Of a DNA stretch of 7,878 bases, positions 6,382-7,878 are shown piece after piece. A program made the translations under genes and the position numbers. The DNA is from Lachnospiraceae bacterium. Lineage in GTDB: Bacteria; Bacillota_A; Clostridia; Lachnospirales; Lachnospiraceae. Each line of letters opens with the position of its first letter. Within the stretch, counting starts at the first letter, position 1. The notes beneath the pieces are model-generated. The model was given only the letters and a program-made list of their open reading frames with translations, searched no databases and was not told where the DNA came from. The stretch is taken from positions 1 to 7,878 of the forward strand of contig VSOD01000197.1 of NCBI GenBank assembly GCA_009774655.1, in the 5' to 3' direction.

Positions 6382-6958
6382 CCCCTATTCCACCTACTAC
6401 GTTATAAATATCTTCACCGGCCATCTGTTCAAAAAATGCCTTCAATTCCAGATTCTTATCCCACTTCGACTGCGGAAACCGACCATATCTTCTCTTAACA
6501 TCGTTCATCCTGTCTTCTATGTTCACCACGCCTTCCGCACCGGCAATAGAGTCGCACAGCTGGATCAGTCTGTCATAATCATCAAAAGACGTCTGTGCAA
6601 GTGCCTGACGGAGCTCCTTCGTTTCTTCCTCCGTGATATCGAATTTCCCGATATAACTCTCCAGCTTCCCCTCGTTGAAAGAATGCGTCAGACAGATTCT
6701 GGCCGCTTCATCATATCCTGCCTGCATCATATACCGCCACCCGTCATAGACATGCCCTAAATGCTTCACCCCGAACTTCCTGCCGATGTCATGCAGCAGT
6801 CCCAGCACCCAGGCTTTCTCCGCATCCATCCCCGGACACGCCTGCGCAATCTTCTCCGCACACCATGCCGTCACACGACTGTGCGCCTCCCATGGGCCGG
6901 GATTACAGCTCGCGGCGTCTGCCAATAATGCTTCTGCTTCCTGTCGAGTCGGATACAT
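6371..6958 (-). CDS. HD-domain phosphohydrolase
   Basis: Predicted metal-dependent phosphohydrolase of the HD superfamily, 195 residues, cytoplasmic. The metal ligands are readable in order: His26 (WEAHSRV), His56-Asp57 (LGLLHDIGRKFG), then His69 and His92 (CLTHSFN), which could hold a second metal, and Asp136 (LIQLCDSIAG). The substrate is not predictable; relatives act on nucleotides or phosphorylated small molecules. GGAGG (6968-6972) sits nine bases before the ATG. The gene starts 51 bp after the broken ATPase gene and in the same direction. Its TGA is immediately followed, in the +1 frame, by a long open tail carrying 10-residue repeats, so the C-terminus (GGIGAGI) may have been altered by a recent single-base change. 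Confidence 0.87.
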   Translation of the reverse strand: MYPTRQEAEALLADAASCNPGPWEAHSRVTAWCAEKIAQACPGMDAEKAWVLGLLHDIGRKFGVKHLGHVYDGWRYMMQAGYDEAARICLTHSFNEGKLESYIGKFDITEEETKELRQALAQTSFDDYDRLIQLCDSIAGAEGVVNIEDRMNDVKRRYGRFPQSKWDKNLELKAFFEQMAGEDIYNVVGGIGAGI

Positions 6959-7009
6959 GATCGTTTTCCTCCATTTTGTGTCTTTTTGTATGTTTGCGGG
7001 ATAGACTGC

Positions 7010-7838
7010 CTACTGTCCCGTAGTCTCTTTCTCGAATATGACCTGCTGAATTGTCTTTAGTATTTTGCTTCGCAGCTTCTCCGTTAAGTATGCCGTGTTC
7101 AATATCTTTTTGGTATATTTTAAATAAGTATGATCTGCTTTCCTTACCAGCACAGCAGTAAAAAAACGTTCCCAGCTAAAGTATTCCCGGCTGTCAACAT
7201 AATTTCCCGGTGCCGCCAGTATCTCGCTGATCTCACCATCTTCTATAATGCCAGACTTCAAAATCAACCATTCAAAGGACTCTGGCAAATACAATGCAAT
7301 CCTCTCATGCGTCTTCATAAAATGCATTATTTTTTCCATTTCCGCCCCAAAAGCGGCACCATCTGCGATAATCAAAATTGTCCCCTGCTGTTTATCTGCA
7401 TCCTGATTTACCATTGTCGCAAAAATATTTGATTTTCCTCCGGCACATATACAGGCAATTTGATTTTTATCACAAATCGCTTTAAAGAACTGATATCCGG
7501 AATTAGAATCCTCTGTAACGACCACCGTTGGATTTATGGCTTTCTGGTTTTCTTCCAATCCATAAAGCTGGTAAAATTCATTGTAAGTCTGTTTTAACGT
7601 ACCATATTTCCCCGCATTACGAATTCCATATATTTCTTCTACACTGTAGGGCAGGGATGGCACCCCTTCTCTTGTTACGATCACGTAATAATTTCCCGTC
7701 TTTTGCGCAGCAGATGCAAATTCATCGCTTAAAACAAACTCGTTTCCTTCATCAATAAAAACAATACATATTTCTTCTTACTGCAAAATCATAACGCATA
7801 CGTTTATTTTGCACGATAACCCTGTGTGTTCCTCTCAT
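7010..7838 (-). pseudogene. Broken ATPase gene with TOPRIM-like C-terminus; P-loop region deleted
   Basis: A start at ATG 7838 with AAAGGGGA just upstream (7844-7851) gives MRGTHRVIVQNKRMRYDF, then AVRRN, and stops at TGA 7752. From 7777 another frame, offset by one base, is open to TAG at 7010 and begins ICIVFIDEGNEF, a Walker B-like strand (Asp 7753-7751, Glu 7750-7748), then continues through VIVTREGVPSLPYS. As I recall, intact relatives of this Clostridia family have a P-loop (GDSATGKT-type) right after the RRN, so a deletion between the two parts removed it and shifted the frame. The remaining C-terminal part looks TOPRIM-like: TEDSNSGYQFF, then AGGKSNI, then LIIADGAAFG. A GTG at 7684 could restart translation, giving 224 residues without an ATPase core. 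The region looks AT-richer than its neighbours. The family identity is from memory. Confidence 0.7.
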
Positions 7839-7878
7839 TTACATCCCCTTTTATACATACAGACCGGCTATCGGAACC

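Noticed and set aside
6997..7020. CGGGA...TCCCG inverted repeat between the broken ATPase gene and the HD gene
   Set aside because: The stem is five base pairs with a bulge and no T-tract follows on either strand.

Overview
The window looks like chromosomal DNA of a Gram-positive Clostridia-type bacterium, most likely Lachnospiraceae-like. The reasons are a polyamine-uptake operon with a lipoprotein-type PotD, a DUF4358-type lipoprotein, strong GGAGG-like ribosome binding sites, mid-range GC and GTG/TTG starts. The genus cannot be fixed from the sequence alone.

Plus strand, 1-3697: the potABCD spermidine/putrescine ABC transporter. potA is cut by the left window edge and has lost its Walker A motif there. 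potA/potB overlap and potB/potC overlap (ATGA), so these are translationally coupled. potD follows after a 94-bp gap that holds a candidate promoter inside an inverted repeat. The operon ends at a long hairpin (3740-3808) that also separates it from the convergent genes on the right.

Minus strand, 7838 down to 3867: five co-oriented genes with loose spacing, in transcription order. First is a broken ATPase gene (7838-7010); then an HD-domain phosphohydrolase (6958-6371), an alpha/beta-hydrolase esterase (6105-5260), a YkgJ-type cysteine-cluster protein (5179-4505) and a DUF4358 lipoprotein (4355-3867). They do not form an obvious pathway and look like an assortment of accessory or housekeeping genes.

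Three things stand out. (1) The ATPase gene at the right end keeps a start codon, an RBS and an N-terminus, but then jumps, out of frame, almost directly to the Walker B region, so the nucleotide-binding P-loop is missing. What remains carries a TOPRIM-like C-terminal domain, an ATPase plus TOPRIM layout reminiscent of OLD/PARIS-like nucleases. (2) A five-copy 30-bp tandem array (6151-6300) lies in phase with a 63-codon open frame that continues past the HD gene's stop in the +1 frame. It encodes 10-residue repeats of the type QKHKQLEQIR, so it looks like a frameshifted and decaying protein tail. (3) A second, degenerate ~15-bp array (4394-4489) follows the YkgJ gene and resembles the first in composition and placement.
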